64,000 nt of DNA from Methylobacterium sp. 10 (GTDB taxonomy: Bacteria > Pseudomonadota > Alphaproteobacteria > Rhizobiales > Beijerinckiaceae). The position numbers were made by a program, and so were the translations under genes. Below are positions 53,365 through 61,992 of the stretch, in pieces. Within the stretch, counting starts at the first letter, position 1; each line of letters opens with the position of its first letter. Location: contig NZ_KI912577.1 of NCBI RefSeq assembly GCF_000519085.1, positions 2,051,331-2,115,330 on the forward strand, written 5' to 3'. Under the pieces are notes generated by a model. It saw only the letters and a program-made list of their open reading frames with translations. It was not told the DNA's origin and did not search any database.

Positions 53365-53882
53365 CGGGCAGATCCCGGTCCGTCCGAGGCCGTCGCCGTG
53401 CCGGCCCTGTCGATCGTGGCCTCCGGCCGCGAATCCGTGGTGGCGTAATAGGGCTTGATGTCGAGGAGCGGCGTGCCGTCGAGGCAGTCGAGCCCCCGGA
53501 CGCTCACGGTCGCCCCGTCGATGCCGAGGAGTTCCACCACCGAGAGCGCGATGGGATTGGGGCGCGCCGGCGAGCGCAGGGAGAACGTGCCCCGGCTGCC
53601 CTCCGCATGCCGCGGCCTCTGGCGCACGATGTCCCGGGCCGCCCTGTCCATCCAGTACAGCACGATGAGGTGGCTCGCCCCCTCCACGTTCTGCAATCCC
53701 GAGGCGAAGGTGGCATCCACCTCCAGGGTGCAGACGGCATCGGTCTGAAGCCCGTTCTTCGGGCATTCGGCCCTGCTCATCCACGGGGTCCGGACACGGC
53801 CGATGAAATAGAGCCCGGCATCGTGGGCCTTGGGCAGCGTGACGGTCTCTTCGCCGGGCCGCCGATCGATCGGGTCGCTCAT
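53361..53882 (-). CDS. trmO: tRNA (N6-threonylcarbamoyladenosine(37)-N6)-methyltransferase TrmO
   Basis: TrmO methylates t6A37 in tRNA-Thr with S-adenosylmethionine. The 173-residue protein shows the TsaA/YaeB beta-barrel fold blocks: YFIGRVRTPW near residue 25, LEVDATFASGLQNVEGASHLIVLYWMD in part, FSLRSPARPNPIALSVVELL, and DCLDGTPLLDIKPYYA. It lies divergent from amn and is coupled to the SGNH hydrolase gene. Confidence 0.93.
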   Translation of the reverse strand: MSDPIDRRPGEETVTLPKAHDAGLYFIGRVRTPWMSRAECPKNGLQTDAVCTLEVDATFASGLQNVEGASHLIVLYWMDRAARDIVRQRPRHAEGSRGTFSLRSPARPNPIALSVVELLGIDGATVSVRGLDCLDGTPLLDIKPYYATTDSRPEATIDRAGTATASDGPGSAR

Positions 53883-54121
53883 CAGACGCATCGGATTTGG
53901 AGAGGCGGTGCTCGGAGGAGCCCCGAGCCGTTCGAAGCGAGCATGTCGGACAACTCGTCCCCGTGCGCAAGCCGGACGGCAACGAGCCGCCATGCGGGCC
54001 GCATCGTTCCATCGGTCGCCGGCGCGGTATAGATTCTTGCATAGGGCCGTCGGCGGCTCCATCGGCACCGCCGGCCATCGAGACTGCCGGACTTGGAGCC
54101 GAACCTTTTCAAGGAGAGAGC

Positions 54122-55615
54122 GTGACCACCAGCGAATGGCGCCCGATGGAATCCGTGGGCGATGCAGAGACCGCCGTCGACCGCCTCGCCGCCTTGTACG
54201 CGGGTGCGATCCAGTCGCTCCAGACCGCCCTGACCCGCTATCTCGACGGGGGCGCCGCCCCCGACCATGCGGAGCGGCTCCAGTTCCGCTATCCCGAATT
54301 GCGGATCACCTATCACCCGTCCGGGCCGATCCCGCGTTTTTCCCGCGCGACGGCGAAGTTCCAGTCTCCCGGCACCTATGCCACCACGGTGACGCAGCCG
54401 GCGCATTTCCAGCCGTATCTGCTGGAGCAGCTGACGCCCCTTATCCGGGATTACGGCGCGACCCTCGAAGTCGGCTTGAGCGCGCAGGAGATTCCCTATC
54501 CCTACGTGCTCGAGCCCGGTGCCAACCTCTCGGGCAGCGGGATCACGCCGCGCGACCTGGCGACATACTTTCCCGTCCCGCTGCTTTCGGTGGTGGGAGA
54601 CGAGATCGCCGACGGGCTCTGGGTGGCGCCGGCGGAAGAGCCGAAACCCCTGGCTCTGTTCGACGCGATCCGGGTCGATTACTCCCTGCGCCGTCTCGTT
54701 CATTACACTGGCTGCGACTGGCGCGATGTCCAGCCGTGGATCCTGCTGACGAACTACCATCGCTACGTCGACGGCTTCATCCGCCACGGATTGGAGCAGC
54801 TCGCCAGCGGCAGGGACGGCTACGAGCGCATGATCCTGCCCGGCGGCGTCACCGTCTCGCGGGAGGAGGCGGCGAGCATCGACCCGGCAACCCTCATCGC
54901 CGCCTCGCCCTGGCACAAGTTCCAGATGCCGGCCTACCACCTCGTGGCGCGCGGCCCCGACGGGTCGATGCAAGGCACGACCCTGGTGAATATCGGCGTC
55001 GGCCCTTCCAACGCCAAGACGATCACCGACCATCTCGCGGTGCTGCGTCCGCATTGCTGGCTCATGGTCGGACATTGCGGCGGGTTGCGGCAGTCGCAGA
55101 CCATCGGCGACTACGTCCTCGCCCATGGCTATCTGCGCCGGGACCGCATCCTCGACGAGCTCGTGCCGCCGGACGTGCCGGTACCGGCCCTGGCCGAAGT
55201 TCAGCTCGCACTCCAGGCAGCCGCCGCCAGCGTCACAGGTGAGACCAGCGACGACCTGAAGCGCCGCCTGCGCACGGGCACGGTGGTGACCTACGACGAT
55301 CGCAACTGGGAGCTCCGCTTCAGCCAGGAGCGGCGCCGGATCAACCTGTCCCGCGCCATCGGCGTCGACATGGAGAGCGGCACCATCGCGGCGCAGGGCT
55401 ACCGCCTGCGGGTTCCCTACGGCACCCTCCTCTGCGTCTCCGACAAGCCGCTCCACGGCGAGATCAAGCTGCCGGGGGCGGCCAACGCCTTCTACGAGCG
55501 GGCGGTGGCCGAGCACCTGCTCATCGGCCTGTCGGCCCTCGATATCCTCCGCGCCGACCGCAACGGCCTGCATTCGCGCAAGCTCAGGAGTTTCGACGAG
55601 CCGCCGTTCCGGTGA
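54122..55615 (+). CDS. amn: AMP nucleosidase
   Basis: Hydrolyses AMP to adenine and ribose-5-phosphate, controlling the adenylate pool. The 497-residue protein has the N-terminal AMP-binding regulatory domain (about 1-180, with FRYPELRITYHP) and a C-terminal nucleoside-phosphorylase-fold domain (NIGVGPSNAKTITDHL, WLMVGHCGGLR, and GVDMESGTIAAQGYR with the substrate-binding Glu). The start is GTG 54122 with AAGGAG about 7 bases upstream, which beats the wider open frame and the ATG at 54148. Confidence 0.95.
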   Translation: MTTSEWRPMESVGDAETAVDRLAALYAGAIQSLQTALTRYLDGGAAPDHAERLQFRYPELRITYHPSGPIPRFSRATAKFQSPGTYATTVTQPAHFQPYLLEQLTPLIRDYGATLEVGLSAQEIPYPYVLEPGANLSGSGITPRDLATYFPVPLLSVVGDEIADGLWVAPAEEPKPLALFDAIRVDYSLRRLVHYTGCDWRDVQPWILLTNYHRYVDGFIRHGLEQLASGRDGYERMILPGGVTVSREEAASIDPATLIAASPWHKFQMPAYHLVARGPDGSMQGTTLVNIGVGPSNAKTITDHLAVLRPHCWLMVGHCGGLRQSQTIGDYVLAHGYLRRDRILDELVPPDVPVPALAEVQLALQAAAASVTGETSDDLKRRLRTGTVVTYDDRNWELRFSQERRRINLSRAIGVDMESGTIAAQGYRLRVPYGTLLCVSDKPLHGEIKLPGAANAFYERAVAEHLLIGLSALDILRADRNGLHSRKLRSFDEPPFR

Positions 55616-55652
55616 CCGTCGCGCGCCTTGCACGATCGCCGGATCGACGGGT

Positions 55653-58127
55653 TCAGCGCTCGCGCCGCCACAGACCGGCCCGTTCGGAGCGGGCCTGCTC
55701 CTCCGCCGCCAGGAGATCCGACGGGGCATCCTCCGAGGCGCGCGCACCGCCGGCCGTGAGGATCAGGGAGGCGAGGTCGTCGCCGTCGATCTGGCAGCGC
55801 AGGCCCGTAGGCTGCGCCTCGTCGGCCCCACCGTTGGCCGCCGGCGCGCAGACGACGTCGCGCCGGCGCAGATAGCGCGCGAGTTGGCGCGCCAGGGCAC
55901 CGCGCTCGCCGTCGACGCCGAGGAGGCGCACTGTCCGGCCGCGGAACGACAGGGTTCCGGTATCGATCACCTCCGGCACGCCACGCAACGCTCCGGCAGC
56001 GGTGGTCTCCTTGACGGCGGGAGCCGGCTCGGCGCGGGCGGTGGAGGGGCGCTTGCGCCGTGACGCCATCTGGATCGTAGCGCGCTGGGTGAAATCCTTG
56101 AAGATCGCCGCCGGCAGGTCGCCGCCGCCGACCTTGTTCATGGAGGCATTGTCGTCGTTGCCGATCCAGACGCCGACGACGAGGTCCGGCGTCACCCCGA
56201 CGAACCAGGCGTCGCGGTAATCCTGCGTCGTCCCGGTCTTGCCGCCCACCGCGAGGTTGGTGATCCGCGCGGCCCGCCCGGTTCCGCTGTCCACCACGGC
56301 CTGGAGTGAATCGAGCATCATCGCGCGGCTCTCGCCCGGCAGGGGCGTCGTCGGCTTGGCATCGGGGCGCAGGTAGAGCGGGTCGGGGCCGGGCCCGCGA
56401 ATGGCATGGACGCCGTAGGTGTCGAGGGGCTGTGCGCTCGCCAGCACGCCCGCATAGGCCCGTGTCATCTCCAGCAGTGAGACTTCTGCCGAGCCGAGGG
56501 CGAGGCTCGGCACGTTGGGAAGGTCGGAGGTGACCCCGAGCTTGCGCGCGGTCTCGATCACGGAGGCCATGCCGATCTCTTCGGCGAGTTGCGCGGCGAT
56601 GGTGTTGATCGATTGGGCGAAGGCGGTGCGGAGGGGGACCGCCCCACGGAAACGGCCGCTCGCATTCTGCGGCTCCCAATCGCCGATCTGGATCGGCCGG
56701 TCCACCAACACCGTCTCCGGCGAGAGGCCCTTCTCATAGGCGGTGAGGTAGACGAACAGCTTGAACAGCGAGCCGGCCTGCCGCTTGGCCTGGGTTGCCC
56801 GGTTGAACTGGCTGTCCTCGTAATCGCGCCCGCCCACCATGGCGAGAATCGCGCCCTCCTTGTTCAGGACGACCATGGCGCCCTGGCTCGCCTTCTTCTT
56901 CGCCCCTTCCGCATCAAGCCGCCGGGCGATGACGCCCTCCGCCAAGCTCTGCAGATCGAGGTTGAGGGTGGTGCGCAGGGTGACGTCGCCGGACGTGTCC
57001 GACAGGCGCTTGGCGTCCGCTGACACCATATCGAGGAAGTAGTTGGTGCCCGGCGGCGTCTCGGGCGGGGTCCGCAGGGTGATCGTTTCGGCACGGGCCT
57101 TGTCGGCCTCGGCGGCTGTGATCGCGCCGGTCTCGACCATGGTCTGCAGCACGATGTCGGCGCGCTCCTTGGCACCGCCGAAATTGCGCGTCGGTGCGAG
57201 CTGTGACGGCGCGCGGACGAGGCCCGCCAGCATCGCCGCCTCGGGGAGGGTCAGCGCCTTGGCACCCTTGCCGAAATAGCGCCGCGACGCGGCGTCGATG
57301 CCATAGGCGCCGGCCCCGAAATAGGCGGTGTTGAGATAGCCGAGGAGGATGTCCTCCTTCGACATCGTGCTCTCCACACGCAGGGCCAGGAACGCTTCCT
57401 GGATCTTCCGGCGCAGCGTCTTCTCCTGGGTCAGGGAGGTGAGCCGCACATATTGCTGCGTAATGGTGGAGGCGCCCTCGCGCACGCCGCCGCTCACGGT
57501 GTTGCGCCAGAGCGCCCGGACCAGCCCGCGCGGATCGACCCCCCAATGCGAGTAGAACCGCCGGTCCTCGATGGCGACCACGGCCTGGGCGAGATGGGCG
57601 GGCATGTCGGCCGCCGTGAGCTTCTGGCCCTGGAAGGCGCCGCGCGTGGCAAAGACCCGGCCGTCATCCGCCTCCACCGTGAGGGCGCGCTGGCCGCCTT
57701 CCGGCACCACCCCGCCGAGCGGGGGCAGGGTCGCGAAGCTGTAGAGGACGAGGCCTGCGACAAAGACCAGCGGCAGGGCAAGGGCCGCGAGGCCGGCGGC
57801 AAGGTAGGGCCGCTGCCGCAATCGGCCGCGCCAGCCCGATTGTGCCGTCGGCGCGGCCGGAGCGATACCGGCCGGAGGTGGCGTGACCGTACCGTTCGTT
57901 TGCGGGGAAGCAGCGCGCGCGCCGAATCTCGAGCCGAGGGTGCCGAGCCTTCGTCCCGTCGCTTGCCCCGTCGAAAGCAGACCCCGCGCGAGACTGCGCA
58001 ACGCCGTGGCGAGGAGAAATCCGAGATGCCTGAACAGGACACGCGCCGCCTGTCCGGCTTCGCGGGCGGCGGTTCGGGCATCCGGCGCTTGGCCGGTCTT
58101 CGGCCGTTCCGGTTCTTGATCTGTCAT
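55653..58127 (-). CDS. PBP1A-type peptidoglycan glycosyltransferase/transpeptidase with C-terminal nuclease-like domain
   Basis: A bifunctional cell-wall enzyme of 824 residues: cytoplasmic Arg/Ala-rich tail (1-105), membrane helix (about 108-131), GT51 domain with catalytic Glu187 (AVVAIEDRRFYSHWG) and the second motif EGASTITQQYVR, then a penicillin-binding transpeptidase with SxxK (AGSLFKLF), SxN (QSINTIA) and KTGTT (GGKTGTTQDYRDAW). The last 110 residues resemble a staphylococcal-nuclease-like (SNc) domain: VIDTGTLSFRGRTVRLLGVDGE, then the GDDLASLILTAGGA helix and EEQARSERAGLWRRE. That addition is unusual for PBP1A. ATG 58127 is chosen; a TTG at 58148 is the alternative. Confidence 0.93.
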   Translation of the reverse strand: MTDQEPERPKTGQAPDARTAAREAGQAARVLFRHLGFLLATALRSLARGLLSTGQATGRRLGTLGSRFGARAASPQTNGTVTPPPAGIAPAAPTAQSGWRGRLRQRPYLAAGLAALALPLVFVAGLVLYSFATLPPLGGVVPEGGQRALTVEADDGRVFATRGAFQGQKLTAADMPAHLAQAVVAIEDRRFYSHWGVDPRGLVRALWRNTVSGGVREGASTITQQYVRLTSLTQEKTLRRKIQEAFLALRVESTMSKEDILLGYLNTAYFGAGAYGIDAASRRYFGKGAKALTLPEAAMLAGLVRAPSQLAPTRNFGGAKERADIVLQTMVETGAITAAEADKARAETITLRTPPETPPGTNYFLDMVSADAKRLSDTSGDVTLRTTLNLDLQSLAEGVIARRLDAEGAKKKASQGAMVVLNKEGAILAMVGGRDYEDSQFNRATQAKRQAGSLFKLFVYLTAYEKGLSPETVLVDRPIQIGDWEPQNASGRFRGAVPLRTAFAQSINTIAAQLAEEIGMASVIETARKLGVTSDLPNVPSLALGSAEVSLLEMTRAYAGVLASAQPLDTYGVHAIRGPGPDPLYLRPDAKPTTPLPGESRAMMLDSLQAVVDSGTGRAARITNLAVGGKTGTTQDYRDAWFVGVTPDLVVGVWIGNDDNASMNKVGGGDLPAAIFKDFTQRATIQMASRRKRPSTARAEPAPAVKETTAAGALRGVPEVIDTGTLSFRGRTVRLLGVDGERGALARQLARYLRRRDVVCAPAANGGADEAQPTGLRCQIDGDDLASLILTAGGARASEDAPSDLLAAEEQARSERAGLWRRER

Positions 58128-58340
58128 CGGCCGCCGGTCGTCATCCAAGAGCGCAGGTCCCGTCGGCTTACCGTCGGCGCTGGTTTGGCGGTTCTAGACC
58201 GGAAAGAACCGTGGACGCCATGCCGGAGGCGGCATCGATATTCGCCAAGCAGGTTTCGCGAAAATAGTCACCGGTTTTGCATCTTCGAAGCCGCTCATGG
58301 CTTTGCTCCGCCGCCGGGGTGATGACCTGAGACCACGGCT

Positions 58341-59528
58341 TTACTCCTTCGGCAAGGCCTCGGTCATCTGCATCCGGTGGGTCGGGGCCGAGACCCGAAG
58401 GCTGGCATCGAGGAGGGCGGAAGCCTGGCTCGGATCGCCGGCGATGTCCGGAGCGGAGTCCTGTGTGCCCACCAGGGCGGTGACGCCCTCATACTGGTCG
58501 AGGCGGCGGTCGATCATGTCGCCGAGACGCTCGCGGACTTCCGCGACGGTAAGGCTGCGGCGGTGCTTGCCGGCCTTCTCCGTGAACAGGCTGCGATTGG
58601 CGCGGGCGGCGGCGCGGAACGCTTGCTTCGCCACCACATCCGGGTTGTCGGTGCTCAGCGCGAGGAACTTGCCGGCGCTCGACGTGCCGAGGAAATGGGC
58701 GAGATAGAGCTCGGAGGTCTTCAGTTCGCGGCCGATGCGCTGTTCGATACGGGCACGGTCGCGCTTGATCAGCTCGCCGGCCATCAGGGCCGCCACGTAC
58801 GGGTCCTGGCGCAGGCGCAGCACGCGGGTGCGGGTGGCCTCGTCCTGAATGGTGATGGCGCTGCCACGGCCGGTGATGGCGTTGGCCTCGGCCTCATAGC
58901 CGTAGCGGGCACCGTAGGTTCGTACCAGTTCCAGCCACGTGGCGGACAGGAACTGGAACAGCCCCTCCGCCGACGAGGTCGATGCCTTTACCGTCGTCGA
59001 GAAACTCGATTCCTTGTCGGCGAGTGCCATCATGTAGACTGGATCGACGCCCGTCTCGGACGACGCCTTCAGGATCGTCTCGACGATGTCGCGCGGCACA
59101 TTCATGTCGCCGAACCGAAGGACGTCCCGCCCCGCGCTCTCGTGACTTTGCGGAAGCGAGGCGAGATCGGTCTCGATGAGGATCGCCGTCGCGGGTTCCT
59201 GGTCGAGGAGGGGAACCCCCTGCCAATCCGAGGGTTTGTCGATGGCGGAGGCTGCGAAGTCACTCGCCGTGGAGGCCCGCAGGTCGATGCGGTCATGGGC
59301 GGTGGCGGCCGGCGCCAAGGCGCTTTGCGGAAGTCCGGACCCGAGCAGCAGGCCGATCGCGATCTTCGCGAAGGTGAGTTTGGCCGATACCGTGGCGCCT
59401 GCCTTCCTTGTGCCGCGAAGGGAGCCGGGCTTCAGCCAGGCTACGGTCTCAGCGCAATCCAGGGTCTCGTTGGGCACGAGACGGCACGCGTCGTCGGCGC
59501 AGTGCGCCGGCTCCGGGAAAAGCCCCAT
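58341..59528 (-). CDS. Lytic transglycosylase (SLT-type) with N-terminal anchor
   Basis: A 395-residue protein. The first 50 residues hold three cysteines (Cys10, Cys15, Cys25) and are followed by a signal-anchor helix (about 51-66, LTFAKIAIGLLLGSG). The catalytic SLT domain begins near 140; catalytic Glu173 is in MMALADKESSFSTTVKAS, followed by SSAEGLFQFLSATWLELV. The SAEGLFQF sequence is the typical transglycosylase substrate block. AAGGA precedes ATG 59528. Two CtrA-type boxes lie 121-160 bases upstream, suggesting cell-cycle timing of wall cleavage. Confidence 0.88.
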   Translation of the reverse strand: MGLFPEPAHCADDACRLVPNETLDCAETVAWLKPGSLRGTRKAGATVSAKLTFAKIAIGLLLGSGLPQSALAPAATAHDRIDLRASTASDFAASAIDKPSDWQGVPLLDQEPATAILIETDLASLPQSHESAGRDVLRFGDMNVPRDIVETILKASSETGVDPVYMMALADKESSFSTTVKASTSSAEGLFQFLSATWLELVRTYGARYGYEAEANAITGRGSAITIQDEATRTRVLRLRQDPYVAALMAGELIKRDRARIEQRIGRELKTSELYLAHFLGTSSAGKFLALSTDNPDVVAKQAFRAAARANRSLFTEKAGKHRRSLTVAEVRERLGDMIDRRLDQYEGVTALVGTQDSAPDIAGDPSQASALLDASLRVSAPTHRMQMTEALPKE

Positions 59529-59648
59529 CTTTGTTCCTTGTTCGTGCCGCGGCGTTCTAGGACGCGGCTTCGATCAGTTCAGCGAGCGGACGTCTCGCTG
59601 GGAGCTGTGACCACAATGGGACAGCTCCGTGATTCAAGCGTGGCACGC

Positions 59649-59663
59649 TTAAGGAACGGTTAA
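59649..59663. promoter_or_regulatory. CtrA-type box 1
   Basis: TTAA-GGAACGG-TTAA is a perfect match to the CtrA consensus TTAA-N7-TTAA. Confidence 0.65.
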
Positions 59664-59672
59664 GGCTATGAT

Positions 59673-59687
59673 TTAACGATATTTTAA
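59673..59687. promoter_or_regulatory. CtrA-type box 2
   Basis: TTAA-CGATATT-TTAA is a second perfect match, with its centre 24 bases from that of box 1, a spacing of a little over two helical turns. Paired boxes fit cooperative CtrA binding. Confidence 0.65.
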
Positions 59688-59847
59688 GTAATCGTTCGGA
59701 AGCCGTTCAGAGTGGCCGCGTCAAAAAGGCATTCTGGCCGGGGTTGGAACGAAGGCTCCGTAGCCCAGTTACGATGGTCCCAGAGGGCGATTTCGAAACA
59801 TCGACGAGACGCGCCCCGATGGACCCATTGAAGGAAGCCTTTTTCCA

Positions 59848-61041
59848 ATGAGCATGCAGACCGGTCGCCGCGTCGGCGTTGCCTTCGTCGGTATGGGTGG
59901 CGCCGTCGCCACCACAGCCATCGCCGGCATCGAGATGATCAAATCTGGATCGAACCGCCTCGACGGGTTGCCCCTCGCGGGCCTCTCGGTCGCAGGACTG
60001 GCCGATTACAAGGATCTCGTCTTCGGCGGCTGGGACCTGAACGACGACGATCTCGCCTCTGCCGCCACCGGTCACGGTGTGCTGACCAAGCAGGATATCG
60101 AGAACGGCGCCCAGGTGCTCAAGGGCATCAAGCCTTGGCCGGCTGTCGGTAGCGCCAAGTTCTGCAAGAACATCGAGGGTGCGAACCGCATCGTCGCCGC
60201 CGATCACCGCGAGGCGGTCTCCGTCATCGCCAACGACCTTCGCCGTTTTCGTCTTGAGAGCAATCTCGACGAAGTCGTCGTGATCAATCTAGCCTCCACC
60301 GAGCGCTGGCCCGACCTCAACGCACCAGCGCTCAACTCGCGCGCCGCCTTCGAGAAGGGCCTCGATTCGAGCGACGAATCGATCAGCCCGGCGATGCTCT
60401 ATGCCTATGCGGCGATCCAGAGCGGCGTGCCCTACGCCAACTTCACGCCGAGCGTGGCGGCCGACGTGCCGGCGCTGATGGAGCTGGCCCGTGAGATGGG
60501 CGTGCCCCTTGCCGGCAAGGACGGCAAGACTGGCCAGACCATGATGAAGACGGTCCTCGCGCCGGCTTTGAAGGCCCGCGCCCTGCACGTCGATGGCTGG
60601 TTCTCCACCAACATCCTCGGCAATCGCGATGGTCTGGCCCTTAACGACAAGGACTCGCTCCAGTCGAAGCTGAACACCAAGGGCACCGTGCTCGACTCGA
60701 TCCTCGGCTATCCGGTCGAGGACCATCTGGTCCACATCCACTATTACCGCCCGCGCGGCGACGACAAGGAGGCTTGGGACAACATCGACGTCACCGGCTT
60801 CCTCGGTCAGCGGATGCAGATCAAGGTCAACTTCCTCTGCAAGGATTCCATCCTGGCGGCACCCCTGGTGATCGAGATCGCCCGCGTTCTCGACCTCGCC
60901 AAAAAGCGCGGTGAAAGCGGCCCGCAGGAGCAGCTCTCCTCGTTCTTCAAGGCGCCCATGGTCGCTAACGGCCACGGCCCGGAACACGATTTTGGCAAAC
61001 AGCAGCACATGCTCCTCGATTGGCTCGGCGTGCGTCAATGA
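59848..61041 (+). CDS. myo-Inositol-1-phosphate synthase family protein
   Basis: A 397-residue enzyme of the inositol-3-phosphate synthase family, which turns glucose-6-phosphate into inositol-phosphate with NAD+. The NAD-binding loop is GRRVGVAFVGMGGAV (GMGG at 15-18), and the catalytic lysine block GKDGKTGQTMMKT is near residues 222-234, followed by WFSTNILGNRDG and the C-terminal HIHYYRPRGDDKEAWDNIDV. The family is shared with archaeal and actinobacterial synthases. It is the first gene of a tight four-gene operon; its stop overlaps the next ATG by four bases (ATGA). The real product in this operon may be a modified cyclitol. Confidence 0.92.
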   Translation: MSMQTGRRVGVAFVGMGGAVATTAIAGIEMIKSGSNRLDGLPLAGLSVAGLADYKDLVFGGWDLNDDDLASAATGHGVLTKQDIENGAQVLKGIKPWPAVGSAKFCKNIEGANRIVAADHREAVSVIANDLRRFRLESNLDEVVVINLASTERWPDLNAPALNSRAAFEKGLDSSDESISPAMLYAYAAIQSGVPYANFTPSVAADVPALMELAREMGVPLAGKDGKTGQTMMKTVLAPALKARALHVDGWFSTNILGNRDGLALNDKDSLQSKLNTKGTVLDSILGYPVEDHLVHIHYYRPRGDDKEAWDNIDVTGFLGQRMQIKVNFLCKDSILAAPLVIEIARVLDLAKKRGESGPQEQLSSFFKAPMVANGHGPEHDFGKQQHMLLDWLGVRQ

Positions 61042-61961
61042 CATCGTCCGATACGGGGGGCGGCATGGCTGCCCCCTTCGCGTTGCGTGAGCTGTTCGTC
61101 GAGCTCAATGACCTGAAGCGCGTGCATTCGGCCGGGCGCATCGGCTCTATCGCCGAGCGGCTGTTCGCGCAGGGCTGGTCGGCCCTGACGGGCGGCGCCG
61201 ACCCCGAGTCCGTCGCCATCGACATCACCGCCAAGGCGCTTGCTGCGTCTCGGCTCTGCGATCTCGACGCTGCCTTCCTCGCCTCCGCCGGTCTCGGTGA
61301 GGTCGAAATCGGCGACATTCTCACGTCCGGACTCGACGCGGTCACCGCCACGGTCGACGTGGAACTGAAACGGCGTTTGGCCGTCGCGTTGCGCACGAAC
61401 GAGGGTGTGCATGGCGGTCCTTTGCCGGCCTTCGTGGCGGCACTGAACCACCAGCCGCGCGCCGGGGTGACCTGTCCCGGCAGGGCTCGCATCCTGCTGG
61501 AGCCGCCGGAAAACCATTCGGAACATTGCCTGATGGTGGCGGTCTACGGTGTCGTGCTGAGCCCGTTCTACCGGGCGGACCCCGCCCTTGTCTTCCTCGC
61601 GGCCATGAGCCACCACTTCCACAACGCGGCGATGCCGGATGCCGGTTTCACCGGTGAGATGCTCCTCGGAGACCATCTCGCGCCCATCATGGCGCGCACG
61701 ACGCAGTGGGCCCTAGACGAACTCGACCCGCCTCTGCGCGAGACCGTGCAGCGAGCGCGTGCGATTCTTCCCGACGATGCCACGGCCGAGGGCCGGGCCT
61801 TCCACGCCGCCGATTGCATCGACCGGGTTCTTCAGATTTCTCAGCATCTTAGAGCCTCCTCGCTGAGCATGGACACCGTGCTCGACGACATGGAACTGGT
61901 CCATGCCGGCCCGGTGAAGGGCTTTCACGACCGGGTCCTCAGGGACATGCGAATCCCGTGA
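61038..61961 (+). CDS. HD-domain-like hydrolase of unknown function
   Basis: A 307-residue protein. The first 140 residues are helical and unrecognised. Around residues 155-205 the sequence has HD-superfamily features: Glu-His (ENHSEHCLMVAVYG), then AAMSHHFHNAAMPDAGFTGE with His192-His195, and the later helix RAFHAADCIDRVLQ. The His-rich pattern could bind divalent metal and serve a phosphatase or hydrolase role, perhaps dephosphorylating the inositol phosphate; this is inference. It is coupled to the synthase by overlap. Confidence 0.65.
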   Translation: MTSSDTGGGMAAPFALRELFVELNDLKRVHSAGRIGSIAERLFAQGWSALTGGADPESVAIDITAKALAASRLCDLDAAFLASAGLGEVEIGDILTSGLDAVTATVDVELKRRLAVALRTNEGVHGGPLPAFVAALNHQPRAGVTCPGRARILLEPPENHSEHCLMVAVYGVVLSPFYRADPALVFLAAMSHHFHNAAMPDAGFTGEMLLGDHLAPIMARTTQWALDELDPPLRETVQRARAILPDDATAEGRAFHAADCIDRVLQISQHLRASSLSMDTVLDDMELVHAGPVKGFHDRVLRDMRIP

Positions 61962-61992
61962 TGGCCCGCTGCGGCAGCATGGGCCGCGTGTC

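Larger units (their letters stand above)
59529..59847. other. Divergent control region, lytic transglycosylase / inositol-phosphate synthase operon
   Basis: About 320 bases with no gene. The middle (59641-59700) is unusually AT-rich and carries two perfect TTAA-N7-TTAA sites and a nearby GANTC (GATTC at 59631-59635). The right end contains the ribosome-binding stretch of the synthase gene (GGAAG about 12 bases before its ATG). Confidence 0.8.

Noticed and set aside
61038..61961. Naming the second operon gene as EboA
   Set aside because: Its His-rich HD-like centre is not a feature I recall for EboA, and the partner ebo genes are not visible in the window.
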